From positions 147,827-211,826 of the forward strand of contig UYJD01000020.1 of assembly GCA_900618795.1 (NCBI GenBank): a DNA stretch of 64,000 nucleotides, given 5' to 3'. Origin of the DNA: Cyanodermella asteris (lineage: Eukaryota > Ascomycota > Lecanoromycetes > Ostropales > Stictidaceae). Below, piece after piece: positions 44,255 through 54,851 of the stretch. Positions within the stretch are counted from its first letter, which is position 1. The number at the start of each line of letters is the position of its first letter. A model generated the notes under the pieces. The model did no database searches, was not told the DNA's origin, and worked only from the letters and a program-made list of their open reading frames with translations. A program made the position numbers and the translations under genes.

Positions 44255-47200
44255 ATGTCAGCACGACGCAATCCATTTGAGCGGGCCTCAAGCAAATCAC
44301 CGACGCCTTCTTCACTTCAAAATGGCCGTCCAAAGTCAATGGTGTTCAGCTCGCCATCACCAGCTGGGCCCGCCACAACTCTAAACCATACGCGACAGCA
44401 GTCGTTCTCCCCTGCCAATTCTGGCTCGCCCTCCCATCACCTGGCTCCTCCGTCCTCGATACGACGAACGAACAGCAAATCCTCAGGGACATTCGCCCCC
44501 AAATTCATCAGCACAGAACAAGCACAACAGGACACAGAAAGAGTACGCGGCATAGAAGGCGAGAATGACTTTTCTGGGAAACGATATGTGTGGCTCAAGG
44601 ACGCCAAGCAGGCGTTTGTTCGCGGCTGGGTCGTGGAGGAGAGACCCGGGGACCTGCTTCTGGTCCAATGCGACGACGACAGTCAACGCGAAGTGGATGC
44701 CGATAGCGTTGATAAGGTCAATCCCGCCAAATTCGACAAGGTCGGCGATATGGCTGAGCTCACGCATCTCAATGAGGCATCTGTGGTGCACAATCTGCAT
44801 ATGCGCTATCAGTCAGACCTCATATACACCTATTCAGGTCTTTTTCTTGTCACGGTAAATCCGTATTGTCCGCTTCCTATATACGGCAATGACTACGTGA
44901 AAATGTACAAAGGCCGGAGCCGAGAGGAGACGAAGCCACATATCTTTGCCATCGCCGACGAAGCCTTCCGAAATCTCATTGAAGAGGGGGAGAATCAAAG
45001 CATTCTGGTCACTGGCGAGTCCGGTGCTGGAAAGACGGAGAACACCAAAAAAGTAATTCAATACCTGGCGGCGGTTGCGACCTCGAATACACCTGGCCCA
45101 CGCAGCGGTGCAAGGCACCTCACCAACCTCTCACAGCAGATTCTTCGCGCCAATCCCATCCTCGAAGCTTTCGGTAACGCGCAGACTGTACGGAACAACA
45201 ACTCCTCGCGGTTCGGAAAATTCATTCGCATCGAGTTCTTGAAGTCTGGTCAAATTGCAGGCGCCTATATCGATTGGTATCTCCTGGAGAAGTCTCGAGT
45301 TGTGCACGTCAACTCGTCAGAGCGGAACTACCATGTCTTTTACCAGCTTCTCAACGGCGCAGATCCAGCCCTCAAGTCAAAACTTTTGATCCACGGCATG
45401 GGAGTTGAGCACTTCCGTTATACTCAAGATGGCAATGATGTGATCAGCGGTGTATCCGACGAAGACGAGTGGTCGTCCTTAATCGAAGCATTTCATATCA
45501 TGGGATTCACAGATCAAGACCAATTTGCCATATTGCAAACAGTCGCAGCCGTACTTCACTTGGGTAATTTGGCCATCGTGAAGGAGAGTCTTCGGGGTGA
45601 TCAAGCCAGCCTGGGAGCAGACGGTTCGAGCCAGGCAGATCGTATATGTCAACTTCTTGGCATCGATCCGGAGGCTTTCGTCAAGGGCCTGCTACATCCC
45701 ATGGTGAAAGCTGGCAGGGAATGGGTTGAGAAAGTCCAAACTCCTGAACAGGTTCGTGCTGCCGTTGACTCCCTTGCGAAAGGTATCTACGAAAGGGCCT
45801 TTGGCGATCTTGTCACCCGTATCAATCGTCAACTTGATCGCCACGGCTTCAATGCTGATGATTCCCATTATATTGGTGTTCTTGATATTGCGGGATTCGA
45901 AATCTTCGAGCACAACTCCCTTGAGCAGCTTGCTATCAACTACACCAACGAAAAGCTGCAGCAATTCTTCAACCACCACATGTTTGTGCTAGAGCAAGAG
46001 GAGTACGCACGCGAACAGATTGAATGGAAGTTTATCGATTTCGGCAAGGACTTACAGCCGACCATCGATCTGATAGAAGTCACAAACCCGATTGGTATCT
46101 TCTCATGCCTCGACGAAGAATCTGTCATGCCAAAAGCGACTGACAAGACATTCACCGAGAAGCTGCATGGTTTGTGGGAAAAGAAAACGCCCAAATATCG
46201 ACCATCACGTCTCAACCAAGGCTTTGTGCTTACTCATTATGCCTCGGAAGTCGAATACTCGACGGAGGGGTGGTTGGAGAAGAACAAAGACCCACTAAAC
46301 GACAATGTTACTCGTCTCCTCGCACGTTCAAGCCATCCGCACATCGCAGACCTTTTTGCCGACTGCGCAGACACGGACGATGAGACAGGCCCGAATCGCA
46401 GTCGTGTCAAGAAAGGCTTATTCAGAACAGTAGCACAAAGACATAAGGAACAGCTCTCCAACCTCATGAGCTCTCTTCATTCGACACATCCCCACTTCGT
46501 TCGATGTATTCTTCCTAACCACAAGAAGAAGCCGAAGCAATGGCAGGCGCCCCTTGTGTTGGATCAACTGCGGTGCAATGGTGTGTTGGAAGGTATTCGA
46601 ATCGCGAGAACTGGATTTCCCAACAGGCTGCCATTCTCAGAGTTTCGTTCCCGATACGAGGTGCTTTGCAAGAACGTGCCAACCGGATACTTGGAGGGCC
46701 AAGCAGCATGCAGACTGATCCTCGAGAAGCTGAATCTTGACAAGGCCGTGTATCGCATTGGTCTGACGAAGGTCTTCTTCCGGGCTGGTGTTCTTGCAGA
46801 GCTGGAAGAGCAGCGAGATGCCCTAATCAACGAGATCATGGGCAGGTTTCAATCCGTTGCTCGAGGCTACGTTCAACGACGAGCGGCTCACAAACGGTTG
46901 TATCGTGCCGAAGCCACCAGAGTCATTCAGCGAAACTTTCAGGTCTACCTTGACTTGGCGAGCAACCCGTGGTGGAAACTGTTCGTTCGGATGCGCCCTC
47001 TACTAGGAGCCACTCGCACTGCCAACGAGGTCAAGAAGCGCGATGAGATGATTCACAGCCTGCACAACAAAATTAAGCAAAACGCGGATGACCGCCAGAA
47101 GCTCGAGGATGATCGACGCAAGGCAGAATTAGAAATCCAGCGCGTGCAGCAAACCCTTGAGAGTGAGCGCGCTCTGGGTCTCGACAAGGAAGATATCTTC

Positions 47201-50200
47201 AAGCGATTACAGACTCGAGAAGCCGAGCTCGAGGAGAAGTTGGCGGGCGCGATCGATGATCAGGAGCAGCTCGAGGACCAGCTGGATGATCTGCTAGACG
47301 CCAAGAAGAAGATCGAGGTTGAAGCTGAAAATTGGCGGACGAAGGTCGAACAGGCTGGTATGGTCATTCAGAAGATGGAAGCTGAAAGAAGTGAGCTTGC
47401 TACGAAAATCGCACAGCTCGAATCTCAGATCTCCACCGCCGAACGATCCGAGTCCCAAAACAGCAAGCAGGTTGAGGGACTGACCCAAGAAAAGCGGATG
47501 CTCGAGAGTCAGCTACACTTGCAAGAGCGCAAGGTTTCAGATCTTGAGGCGAAGCTATTGAAAGTCGACCAAGATCTCGATGTCAAGTTTGCCCAGACGA
47601 CCAAGGAGCTGCAAGCTTCGAAACGAGCCAATCATGACCTAAGAGAAGAAGCAGAGATGATCCGCAAGGAACTCAAAGAATTGTCGAACACGACAAGCAG
47701 CTTCGAGAACATGATTCGTAAGAAAGACTCTGAACTTTCACTTCTCCGAAGCGACCAGCGGAAGCATGAAGATGAGCGCAAATCGATGGAGAACGAAAGG
47801 AGCAGCTTGAGCTCGCGACACGACAGCATGCAAGCTCGTCTGCGTCAGGTCCAAGCCGAATGCGATGCCATGAAGTCACAGAAGGTTCAACTCGAGCGAG
47901 AGGCGGCGGATGCCAAGAAGCTGCTTGACGACAAATTGTCTGAGGACACACAAGCAAGTAACAACCGTCGCATGCTGGAGAGTCAGATCAAGGATCTCAA
48001 AGATCAACTGTTCAAGGCCGAGGAAGACCTCAGTCGCGAGCAGCAGTCTCGTGACGACGTGCACATGCTCAGTGAGCACCAACTCGTTCAGCTCCAAGAG
48101 GAGTATGCCTCTGTCAACGAAGCGAAGATTGAGATTGAGAAGGAGATGTACATTCAGACAGATCAACTCCGAAGGGCAACCGAAGCCAGAAATGCTGCGG
48201 AGTGGAAGCAGAAGGACCTCCAGGGCGAGCTCAAGAAGCTTCGCGAAAGGTTCACTGCTGCGGAGGAGTCCAGGATCAGTGCTGAGGCTGCTGCAGAAAA
48301 AGCCTTTTCGAAGCAATCGCAAGATCGACAGGCCAGGTTGCAACGTGAACTGAGCGAGAAGATGACTGACCTCGAGCAAGCTGTTCGTGAACGCGACCAT
48401 TTGGCCCGGGAGGTGCAAGACCTTCACGCGGAAATGGCCGACTCGGACAACTTCCGCACGCTCAACGACCAACACAAAGAGCGGTTGGAACGCGAGCTCG
48501 TAACGGTGAAAGGGCGTTTGACTGCGTCAGAAAATGACAACCGAGTCCTGCTTAACAAGCTTCAGCAGAAGAATTTGGACATAGCTCGTTCAAATTCGCG
48601 AGCTAGTGAATCGCATCGTGCTCGTGAAAGCCAAATGATCAAAGATAAGTCAAGGCTTGAAGAGGAGAAAAGTCGTCTGACGCAGCAGCTTGGTGACGCC
48701 CAGGTCAAGGTCACATCGCTCGAAAGGCAAAAGGAGAAACTTGAGCTTGACCTGGAGGACGCAATCCACGAAGCTGAACGCCACCAGAAAGCGCTCCGCA
48801 CCGCGGAAGCCAACAATTCAAACCTGACGGCACAGCTGGCAGAAGCTAAGCGCAATTTCGATTCCGAAAAGCATCAAAATGCCCAAAGTCAGGACAACTA
48901 CAAGAAGCTTTCAGACATGATGATCATAGCAAACCAGGAGGTGGAAGAATGCCGGAAGCAACTGGTCGTTCTTCAAAAGGTCTTTGATCCCGAAGTCAAA
49001 GAAGCCACTTTCAAGGCCGAGCGTGAGGCAAATTGGGAGGCAATCCAGCCGAGACTCCGGGAGTCAATTGATCTGGCCCAACAGCTTGAAGAAGCTCAAA
49101 TGGCGATCCAAGTAAGTCACGAAAAGTGGTCTCGAGCTGAGGGCCAGCTTGACGAAATGCGTCGCCGTCACGAGGAAGAGATTGCGGATCTGGAAGCTAA
49201 GCATACTGGATCGAAGAAGAATTTCCTGGAGGAGCTTAACCAGAACACGCTCAATAGCCCGCGGTCACCGCCACGAGCAAGAAAAACGTCGGATCTCAAC
49301 AAGACCTGGTCGACAATGAACACCCCCGACCGCAGCAAGCTTCGTCGTGTAAACGATGAGAATGTTGATAGTGTCCGGTCTGACCGTACCATCGACACTG
49401 TAGCGCAGAATCGTAAGGCCGATCAAGCTGCGGAAATTGAAATGTTGCAGAACCAATTGCAAATGGTCGAGATGCAGAATCGCCATCTGAAAAGCCAGCT
49501 GGACAGACAAGTTACTACCCGAAACAGCCTCGACGATAGTCCGTCGGCTAGACGTGTACAGGGGCTGCAGGAGGAAAACAGCAAACTCAATGGCAGGCTT
49601 GATGACTCTTCCAGGAAAATGTCTGCATTGGAACGCAACTTGCAGAGAGGTGAGCTTTCGCTTCACGATGTGCAGACCAAGTCTCACGAAGAGCTTTTCG
49701 ACGTGCTTCACTCTCAGGAAAGAGGACGCCGTGAGCTGATGCACCAGCAGACCGAGCTGATATCTGAGCTTGAGGATGTACGCTCCCGCGAGAACACCCT
49801 ACAGGCAGAGAAGAGTGAGCTCGAACTTGCGCTGAAGGAGGTTCGAGAAGAGCTTCATGAAATGCATCTTGGCAACGAGCAAGAGCTTGCTAACCGCAGT
49901 CAACTGCTGCAAGACTTTGCAGACTTACAAATTCGCTTCGACGCAGAAGCGTCAAAGCTTGCTGATGTGACTTCAAGTCTGAGTTTGTACAAGTCTCGCG
50001 CCGATGAGTACTTCAATAAGCTGGAACAGGCTGAGATTACCGTTATCAAAGCCACGCGCGCAGAACAATTTGCCAAATCCCAAGCGAAGGAAGCTGATGA
50101 AACTTACGCGACTGTCATGGCGGAGCGGAAACAAATGGAAGCTGCAATTGAAGATCTCCAGCGTGAGACTCAGCGATACGAGGAGAAGGTTGAGGATCTA

Positions 50201-51532
50201 TCAGCCGACCTCGACTCGGCAACTCGCGCCAAGAAACGCCTTCAGCATGAGCTTGAGGACTACCGTAGTCAGCGCGCCATCGACGTGGAAGACAAGGAAG
50301 CCTCATTGGAGCAGACTCGGAAGAAGTACCAGACCGAGTTTTCCAATCTCAGCAAGGAGCTTGACTTTGAGCGAGAGAATGTCATCCAAGCTCGTAGTGA
50401 GAACACTCGTCTCCGGGACGAAATCGAAGAACTTCGTGCCAAATGGGACGATGAGGTCCTCAACAGCTCTACCTGGGCAAAAGAGAAGTCACGTCTGGAA
50501 CTCACCGTCGAAGATTTGTCTTCAGCTCGCGAAGAAGCCGTCGACGCCCACAACGAAGCTCAATCCAAGATTGTTTCTCTCCTCTCGCAGGTTAGAAGCT
50601 TGCGTACCACCGCCGACGACCTGTCTGCTGAACGCGACCAGCTTGCCAAGGAGAAGCGCGGCCTCGAGGCTCGCCTTACCGAAGCAGGCGACCGCCTCGA
50701 CGAACTTGCCCAACAGGGTGAAAGCCCCAGCAAGCGAAATGCTGCCGGCATGGACAAGGAGATTCTGGAGCTCAAGAGTTCACTTGCGCATCAGCAGGAC
50801 ATCGCCGAGGCCGCCATCGAAAAGATGCGCCGCTCGGACGCCCTCGCAGTCGAGATGCAGAAAGACGTCGTTGCCGAGCGAGAGAAGATAGTAGACCTGC
50901 AGAAAGAAAAGGCGGTGCTCGAGAAAAATCACACGGAGCTGCAAGGTCGTGTCGTCGAGCTGGAGACCAAGGGCTTCTCCAGCGCCAGCCACGACGTCCG
51001 TTTCCTCAACGGGCGCGTCAAAGAACTCGAAACGCAACTCGAAGAACTCAACTCCACACAGTCCATGGCCGCCCGCTCCGCGCGCACCGACCTCCGCGCC
51101 GTCCGCGACCTCCAATCCCAGATCGACCGCCGCGACAAGCAAAACGCCCAGCTCGCCGAAGACATTTCCCGATCTCGGGAAAAGTGCGAGCGTCTACTGT
51201 CCACCATCGAGGAGCTCCAACGAGACGATTCCGAGCACGAGCTCGCGGCCCGCCGCGCGGAGCGCGAACTCAAGACGGAGCGCGAGGAGAGACTGAGGCT
51301 CGAACGAGAGCTCGAAGGGTGGAAGAGTCTGAGAGTCGAGAGGGGATTGTTGGGGAGTGCGGCGGGACGACCTGGAACGGGGAATGGGAGTGATGCCGGG
51401 AGTGTGAGGCAGGTCAGTGGGGGATATAGGGGGAGTAGTTTGGGGATGGGGAGCATGACCGAGAGTCGGGTAGGCGCCGGGACGGGGACGGGGTTGGTGA
51501 GGAAAGTGAGTAATACGAAGGGATTCTTGTAG
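44255..51532 (+). CDS. myoB: Class II (conventional) myosin heavy chain
   Basis: A single uninterrupted frame of 2425 residues. The first 85 residues are Ser/Pro-rich. The motor domain follows: P-loop GESGAGKT (residues 254-261), switch-type NNNSSRFGKF, and the actin-binding and converter regions; a FNHHMFVLEQEEY element matches class II. One or two IQ motifs sit near residue 865 (GYVQRRAAHKRLY, VIQRNFQVYL). A very long coiled-coil tail runs from about 930 to 2360, broken near 1665-1715 by a Ser/Pro/Arg-rich insert (NSPRSPPRARKTS, MNTPDRSKL). The Gly/Ser-rich C-terminus ends the protein. It is the fungal counterpart of yeast Myo1 and Aspergillus MyoB, driving the contractile actomyosin ring during septation. 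The Ser/Pro-rich insert and ends are probable phosphorylation and assembly-control regions. Confidence 0.97.
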   Translation: MSARRNPFERASSKSPTPSSLQNGRPKSMVFSSPSPAGPATTLNHTRQQSFSPANSGSPSHHLAPPSSIRRTNSKSSGTFAPKFISTEQAQQDTERVRGIEGENDFSGKRYVWLKDAKQAFVRGWVVEERPGDLLLVQCDDDSQREVDADSVDKVNPAKFDKVGDMAELTHLNEASVVHNLHMRYQSDLIYTYSGLFLVTVNPYCPLPIYGNDYVKMYKGRSREETKPHIFAIADEAFRNLIEEGENQSILVTGESGAGKTENTKKVIQYLAAVATSNTPGPRSGARHLTNLSQQILRANPILEAFGNAQTVRNNNSSRFGKFIRIEFLKSGQIAGAYIDWYLLEKSRVVHVNSSERNYHVFYQLLNGADPALKSKLLIHGMGVEHFRYTQDGNDVISGVSDEDEWSSLIEAFHIMGFTDQDQFAILQTVAAVLHLGNLAIVKESLRGDQASLGADGSSQADRICQLLGIDPEAFVKGLLHPMVKAGREWVEKVQTPEQVRAAVDSLAKGIYERAFGDLVTRINRQLDRHGFNADDSHYIGVLDIAGFEIFEHNSLEQLAINYTNEKLQQFFNHHMFVLEQEEYAREQIEWKFIDFGKDLQPTIDLIEVTNPIGIFSCLDEESVMPKATDKTFTEKLHGLWEKKTPKYRPSRLNQGFVLTHYASEVEYSTEGWLEKNKDPLNDNVTRLLARSSHPHIADLFADCADTDDETGPNRSRVKKGLFRTVAQRHKEQLSNLMSSLHSTHPHFVRCILPNHKKKPKQWQAPLVLDQLRCNGVLEGIRIARTGFPNRLPFSEFRSRYEVLCKNVPTGYLEGQAACRLILEKLNLDKAVYRIGLTKVFFRAGVLAELEEQRDALINEIMGRFQSVARGYVQRRAAHKRLYRAEATRVIQRNFQVYLDLASNPWWKLFVRMRPLLGATRTANEVKKRDEMIHSLHNKIKQNADDRQKLEDDRRKAELEIQRVQQTLESERALGLDKEDIFKRLQTREAELEEKLAGAIDDQEQLEDQLDDLLDAKKKIEVEAENWRTKVEQAGMVIQKMEAERSELATKIAQLESQISTAERSESQNSKQVEGLTQEKRMLESQLHLQERKVSDLEAKLLKVDQDLDVKFAQTTKELQASKRANHDLREEAEMIRKELKELSNTTSSFENMIRKKDSELSLLRSDQRKHEDERKSMENERSSLSSRHDSMQARLRQVQAECDAMKSQKVQLEREAADAKKLLDDKLSEDTQASNNRRMLESQIKDLKDQLFKAEEDLSREQQSRDDVHMLSEHQLVQLQEEYASVNEAKIEIEKEMYIQTDQLRRATEARNAAEWKQKDLQGELKKLRERFTAAEESRISAEAAAEKAFSKQSQDRQARLQRELSEKMTDLEQAVRERDHLAREVQDLHAEMADSDNFRTLNDQHKERLERELVTVKGRLTASENDNRVLLNKLQQKNLDIARSNSRASESHRARESQMIKDKSRLEEEKSRLTQQLGDAQVKVTSLERQKEKLELDLEDAIHEAERHQKALRTAEANNSNLTAQLAEAKRNFDSEKHQNAQSQDNYKKLSDMMIIANQEVEECRKQLVVLQKVFDPEVKEATFKAEREANWEAIQPRLRESIDLAQQLEEAQMAIQVSHEKWSRAEGQLDEMRRRHEEEIADLEAKHTGSKKNFLEELNQNTLNSPRSPPRARKTSDLNKTWSTMNTPDRSKLRRVNDENVDSVRSDRTIDTVAQNRKADQAAEIEMLQNQLQMVEMQNRHLKSQLDRQVTTRNSLDDSPSARRVQGLQEENSKLNGRLDDSSRKMSALERNLQRGELSLHDVQTKSHEELFDVLHSQERGRRELMHQQTELISELEDVRSRENTLQAEKSELELALKEVREELHEMHLGNEQELANRSQLLQDFADLQIRFDAEASKLADVTSSLSLYKSRADEYFNKLEQAEITVIKATRAEQFAKSQAKEADETYATVMAERKQMEAAIEDLQRETQRYEEKVEDLSADLDSATRAKKRLQHELEDYRSQRAIDVEDKEASLEQTRKKYQTEFSNLSKELDFERENVIQARSENTRLRDEIEELRAKWDDEVLNSSTWAKEKSRLELTVEDLSSAREEAVDAHNEAQSKIVSLLSQVRSLRTTADDLSAERDQLAKEKRGLEARLTEAGDRLDELAQQGESPSKRNAAGMDKEILELKSSLAHQQDIAEAAIEKMRRSDALAVEMQKDVVAEREKIVDLQKEKAVLEKNHTELQGRVVELETKGFSSASHDVRFLNGRVKELETQLEELNSTQSMAARSARTDLRAVRDLQSQIDRRDKQNAQLAEDISRSREKCERLLSTIEELQRDDSEHELAARRAERELKTEREERLRLERELEGWKSLRVERGLLGSAAGRPGTGNGSDAGSVRQVSGGYRGSSLGMGSMTESRVGAGTGTGLVRKVSNTKGFL

Positions 51533-51837
51533 TAAAGGAAAGGATGGATGGACGGTTTCATGGTAATGAGGTTATTGGGCGCGGCTTATATGATATGAAC
51601 GGCTTGGGATGAGCGTGGTGCTGCTGGGCGGTATTGGTGTATATATTGCATTCGGCTTCGTACGTGGTACGTGTTCATACAACGATGACCAAGAAGTTTT
51701 CACGTTGAAAAGAAATTCGGATGCGAGATGTGTTTGGAGCCATTTTGCGAAGAGCCGATCGATTCTTCCAGCCCAAATTGAGCTTGCATGAGATTCGTTG
51801 CAAAATTTCCTCGCTCAGATAAAATGTCCACGTCACA
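51533..51837. other. Convergent intergenic region
   Basis: About 305 nt between the 3' ends of the myosin and PDI genes; 3' UTRs only. Confidence 0.5.
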
Positions 51838-53337
51838 TCATAGCTCGGATTTCTCCTCTTCCTGGACCGTCTCTTCAGCGCTTCCCAGCAAGTTAGCTGG
51901 GAGCTTCTCCTTCTTGCCTTCACCGAACTTGATGCCGTCAACCCAGTCCTCGAGAGCCAGGACCTCGAATCCCTTGGCCGAGTCGTAATGTCTCCACCAC
52001 CCTCTCTTTCCGTTCACGGCGACAATCTCGAGCTCGCTCTCCTTCAATCCCAACGACTTCTTGACAGTGGGGCCGTATTCGTTCTCGCCCACGACGATAT
52101 AGAAGGGGAAAATGTGCTGGGCGCCGGTGTGGAGCTTTTGCTGTAACTGTGCCAGGTTTGACACCGCGGTGGTTGTGAACTCAAACTGGTCTGGGCTGGC
52201 TTCCTTGGTGGCTGGAAGGAAGGCCAAGAGACATGTCGATGTCGTTTCGCCGAAACATGTCTCCTTCAGCTCGGCTTCCGTGCTGAGGGCGCGGAGCGGC
52301 TCGACGGTCTCTCGAGGTGGAGCCGCGGAGCTGTCTTCGACCTTTGCGGGCTCATCGGACTCTGGTACTTCGGTGACTTCCTCCTTGGCGTGCGAGCTTG
52401 CCGACTTCTCGTCCGACTTGGACGCCTTGCTGCTTTTGGCCTTGGAGTCCTTCGACTTTGTCTGCTTGCTGGGCTTGGAATCCCAGTCACTTCGAAGCTC
52501 GGCGTACTGCTTCACGAAAGCAGCCATGTCGATCTTGTTCATCTGACCCTCGTATTTCACGGGTTCTTTGTCACCACCAGGCAAGACGATCAGGGTAGGG
52601 TAGTCCTCGATGCCAAACATGTCAGCGGCTTTCTGGTCCTTATCCCTGATCTGAGCAACATTGAGGTTGCCGTAAAAGTCGTTGGCGATGGCCTTGAGCT
52701 GCGCCGGTGTCTTGCCCTTGTCGCTGAACAGGATCGCCTTTGCCGTCTCGTTATTGTCCGCCAGCCACTTGTCCAGATCCTTATCTTCGACTCGCTTGAC
52801 TTCGTTGGGGAGGAGGGCTTTGCCGGCCTCGACAATGGCTTTTGCTGATCGCTCGCCCTGGTATGGAAGCATGATTGGCTTGCCCTTGACGCCCAGAGGT
52901 CGGACAGTCTTCAGTGTGGGGAATCCCTTGATGCCCTGCGATCCGCAGAGAGCCTTGTTGTCATCATCGTCGCAGTTGACGGCGGCCACCTGAACAACGC
53001 CCTCGAGGGACTTGGCAGCTTTCTCCCACGCCGGCTTCAGGTTCTGGCAATGCCCGCACCACGGAGCATAGAATCTGCGGGGAATGAGCCATGAGATGCG
53101 GAGTGGAAGGTAGGATCAAACTTACTCAACGATCTATGGCGAGTCAGCACCGGTCAAGAGAAGTCAGAGCTATGTTCCACTTACAGAAGGCACATGACTG
53201 TCGACTATGAGCTTTTGCCAGTTCTTGTGATCAATCTGGAGGACAGGTGAGTTCTTGGGGTACATGCGCTGTGCGGAGGCGTGCGGAGCAAGCAGCGCCG
53301 CCGCGGCAGCAACGGCGGTGGAGGTAGAGAGACGCAT
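51838..53337 (-). CDS. ER protein disulfide-isomerase with one CGHC site (Mpd1/PDIA6-like)
   Basis: Three exons: 53337-53185, an 8-nt microexon 53133-53126, and 53074-51838; both introns are 51 nt with GTAAGT donors and TAG/CAG acceptors. Total 465 residues. A signal peptide (MRLSTSTAVAAAAALLAPHA) leads to a thioredoxin domain with FYAPWCGHCQNLKP, catalytic cysteines C60 and C63; the microexon encodes the Ile-Val-Glu just before this strand. A second thioredoxin-like domain has no CxxC (FGIEDYPTLIVLPGG). A Lys/Ser/Ala/Glu-rich linker follows, then a third globular region. The C-terminus ends EEEKSEL, a KDEL-like ER-retrieval signal. It forms and reshuffles disulfides in secretory proteins. 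The gene is divergent from rpp1. Confidence 0.93.
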
Positions 53338-53770
53338 GATTGTTCAATGTCTCAGATTCGAGCGCTGGCTTGTAAGAGCTTGAGAAAGAACCCCTCAGGG
53401 TGTTCCAGGATGTAATAAGCGCATTGGCTGCGGCTGCACATGAAGAGGCCAGCGTGGTTTGTCTGCGGAGGTGAAACACTCCGCATGGAGCTTGGGCCAC
53501 CTTCGGCGATATCTCCGCTCTGAGTTTTAGAAATGATTCACCTGTCATCATTCACGCGTCAATCCACCATTGGATCAAGCATTCGTAGTTGGAGAGAGAC
53601 GACAGTATGAGACATGGGAGACTTGATCCTTACGACATCGGCTCATTGCGTCCAAGACTGATTGTCTGACATAGACCAACGCTACCGAGCACAGCCTGAA
53701 GCTCTCGGCTGTCCAAGTCGAACAAGCGATACCGAGCAGTCGACGCAACTTGGCGGCAGTAACCAACAGA
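53338..53770. promoter_or_regulatory. Bidirectional promoter between the PDI and rpp1 genes
   Basis: 433 nt between divergent start codons. ATTGG (inverted CCAAT) elements occur near 53422 and 53570. No unfolded-protein-response element was identified with certainty. Confidence 0.5.
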
Positions 53771-54667
53771 ATGTTCTACGACCTGAATATCCCATGGTCT
53801 GAGGACTTTCCCGAGCTTCAGCGCACCCTCAATCTTCTCGCCGAACTCGATTACAGCGTCGTTGCACTCAACCACATCATTCGAGGCAAGCTGCCAGGCG
53901 ATATCACCAGTCCGATACCCGAAAAATTACCATTTGCAGTGCCGCCGAAGCTGAAGGTTCTCCGCCGATGTACGCTAGTCCTTTCAGATACGGCCCAGAA
54001 TCATCGCCTGTCTTCACTCTCCGCCAACTATGACATCTTCGCTATCCGGCCGACTGAGGAGAAAGGCTTGCTTCTTGCTTGCACCAGCCTGGAATGCGAT
54101 ATCGTGAGCCTGGACATGACGATACGATACCCGTTTCACTTCAAGCTGAAGACCCTGAGTGCAGCCATGCAGCGAGGAGTCCGTCTCGAAATCTCATACG
54201 CACAAGCCTTGGCAAGTGGAGACCCGGTCGCCAGGAGAAATCTGATCAGCAACGCCACAAGCATGATTCGAGCAACAAGATCGAGAGGCATCATTCTGAG
54301 CAGCGAAGCATCAAAAGCGCTTGCCTGTCGAGGACCGTGGGATGTGGTAAATTTAGCTGCAGTATGGGGTCTTGGCCAAGAGCGAGGACGCGAAGCTATT
54401 GGCAAAGAGGCCAGAGCCGTTGTTGTGCAGTCTGAGATGAAGCGAAGGAGTTTCAGAGGAGTGATTGATGTCATTTACGGAGGCGAGAAACCTGAACCCG
54501 CGCAAACCACCGCTGGCAAGGGCAACGATGGAGGACAGAAAAGAAAAGCTAGTGCCATGGAGACCGCTCAAGCCGCATCTGGAGGAGAGATTACTCTTTC
54601 AAAACGTGAGAAGAAGCGACGAGCCAAAGCGAAGATTCAAGCAGATGCTGCGGCCTCGGCCACTTGA
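53771..54667 (+). CDS. rpp1: RNase P/MRP protein subunit Rpp1 (Rpp30 family)
   Basis: Single exon, 298 residues from ATG 53771; the upstream open codons are leader because the family begins with MFYDLNIPW. Conserved elements of the TIM-barrel-like Rpp30 fold are visible: FYDLNIPW at the start, a TLNLLAELDYSVVALNH helix, CDIVSLD, FHFKLKTLSAAMQRGVRLEI, and SRGIILSSEASKALACRGPWDV. The C-terminal 60 residues are basic (KRKASA, REKKRRAKAK), consistent with nucleolar localisation. Rpp1 is an essential shared subunit of RNase P (tRNA 5' processing) and RNase MRP (rRNA processing). The gene converges on the Ala/Pro-rich gene, 184 nt apart. Confidence 0.96.
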   Translation: MFYDLNIPWSEDFPELQRTLNLLAELDYSVVALNHIIRGKLPGDITSPIPEKLPFAVPPKLKVLRRCTLVLSDTAQNHRLSSLSANYDIFAIRPTEEKGLLLACTSLECDIVSLDMTIRYPFHFKLKTLSAAMQRGVRLEISYAQALASGDPVARRNLISNATSMIRATRSRGIILSSEASKALACRGPWDVVNLAAVWGLGQERGREAIGKEARAVVVQSEMKRRSFRGVIDVIYGGEKPEPAQTTAGKGNDGGQKRKASAMETAQAASGGEITLSKREKKRRAKAKIQADAAASAT

Positions 54668-54851
54668 GCGCGTTCATGCATCGAATGTTGAACGTGCATC
54701 TTCAGGGATGTTACTGATCTGACCGTGGTCTGAAGCTTTGCCCGAGATCAATATTGACTGACCCATCTTGATGTTGATGTTTGCTCAAGTCATTGATTAA
54801 GTGAGGTTTGTAATGGTCGTCTAATCATACATTCATTCTGAATTGAATCAG

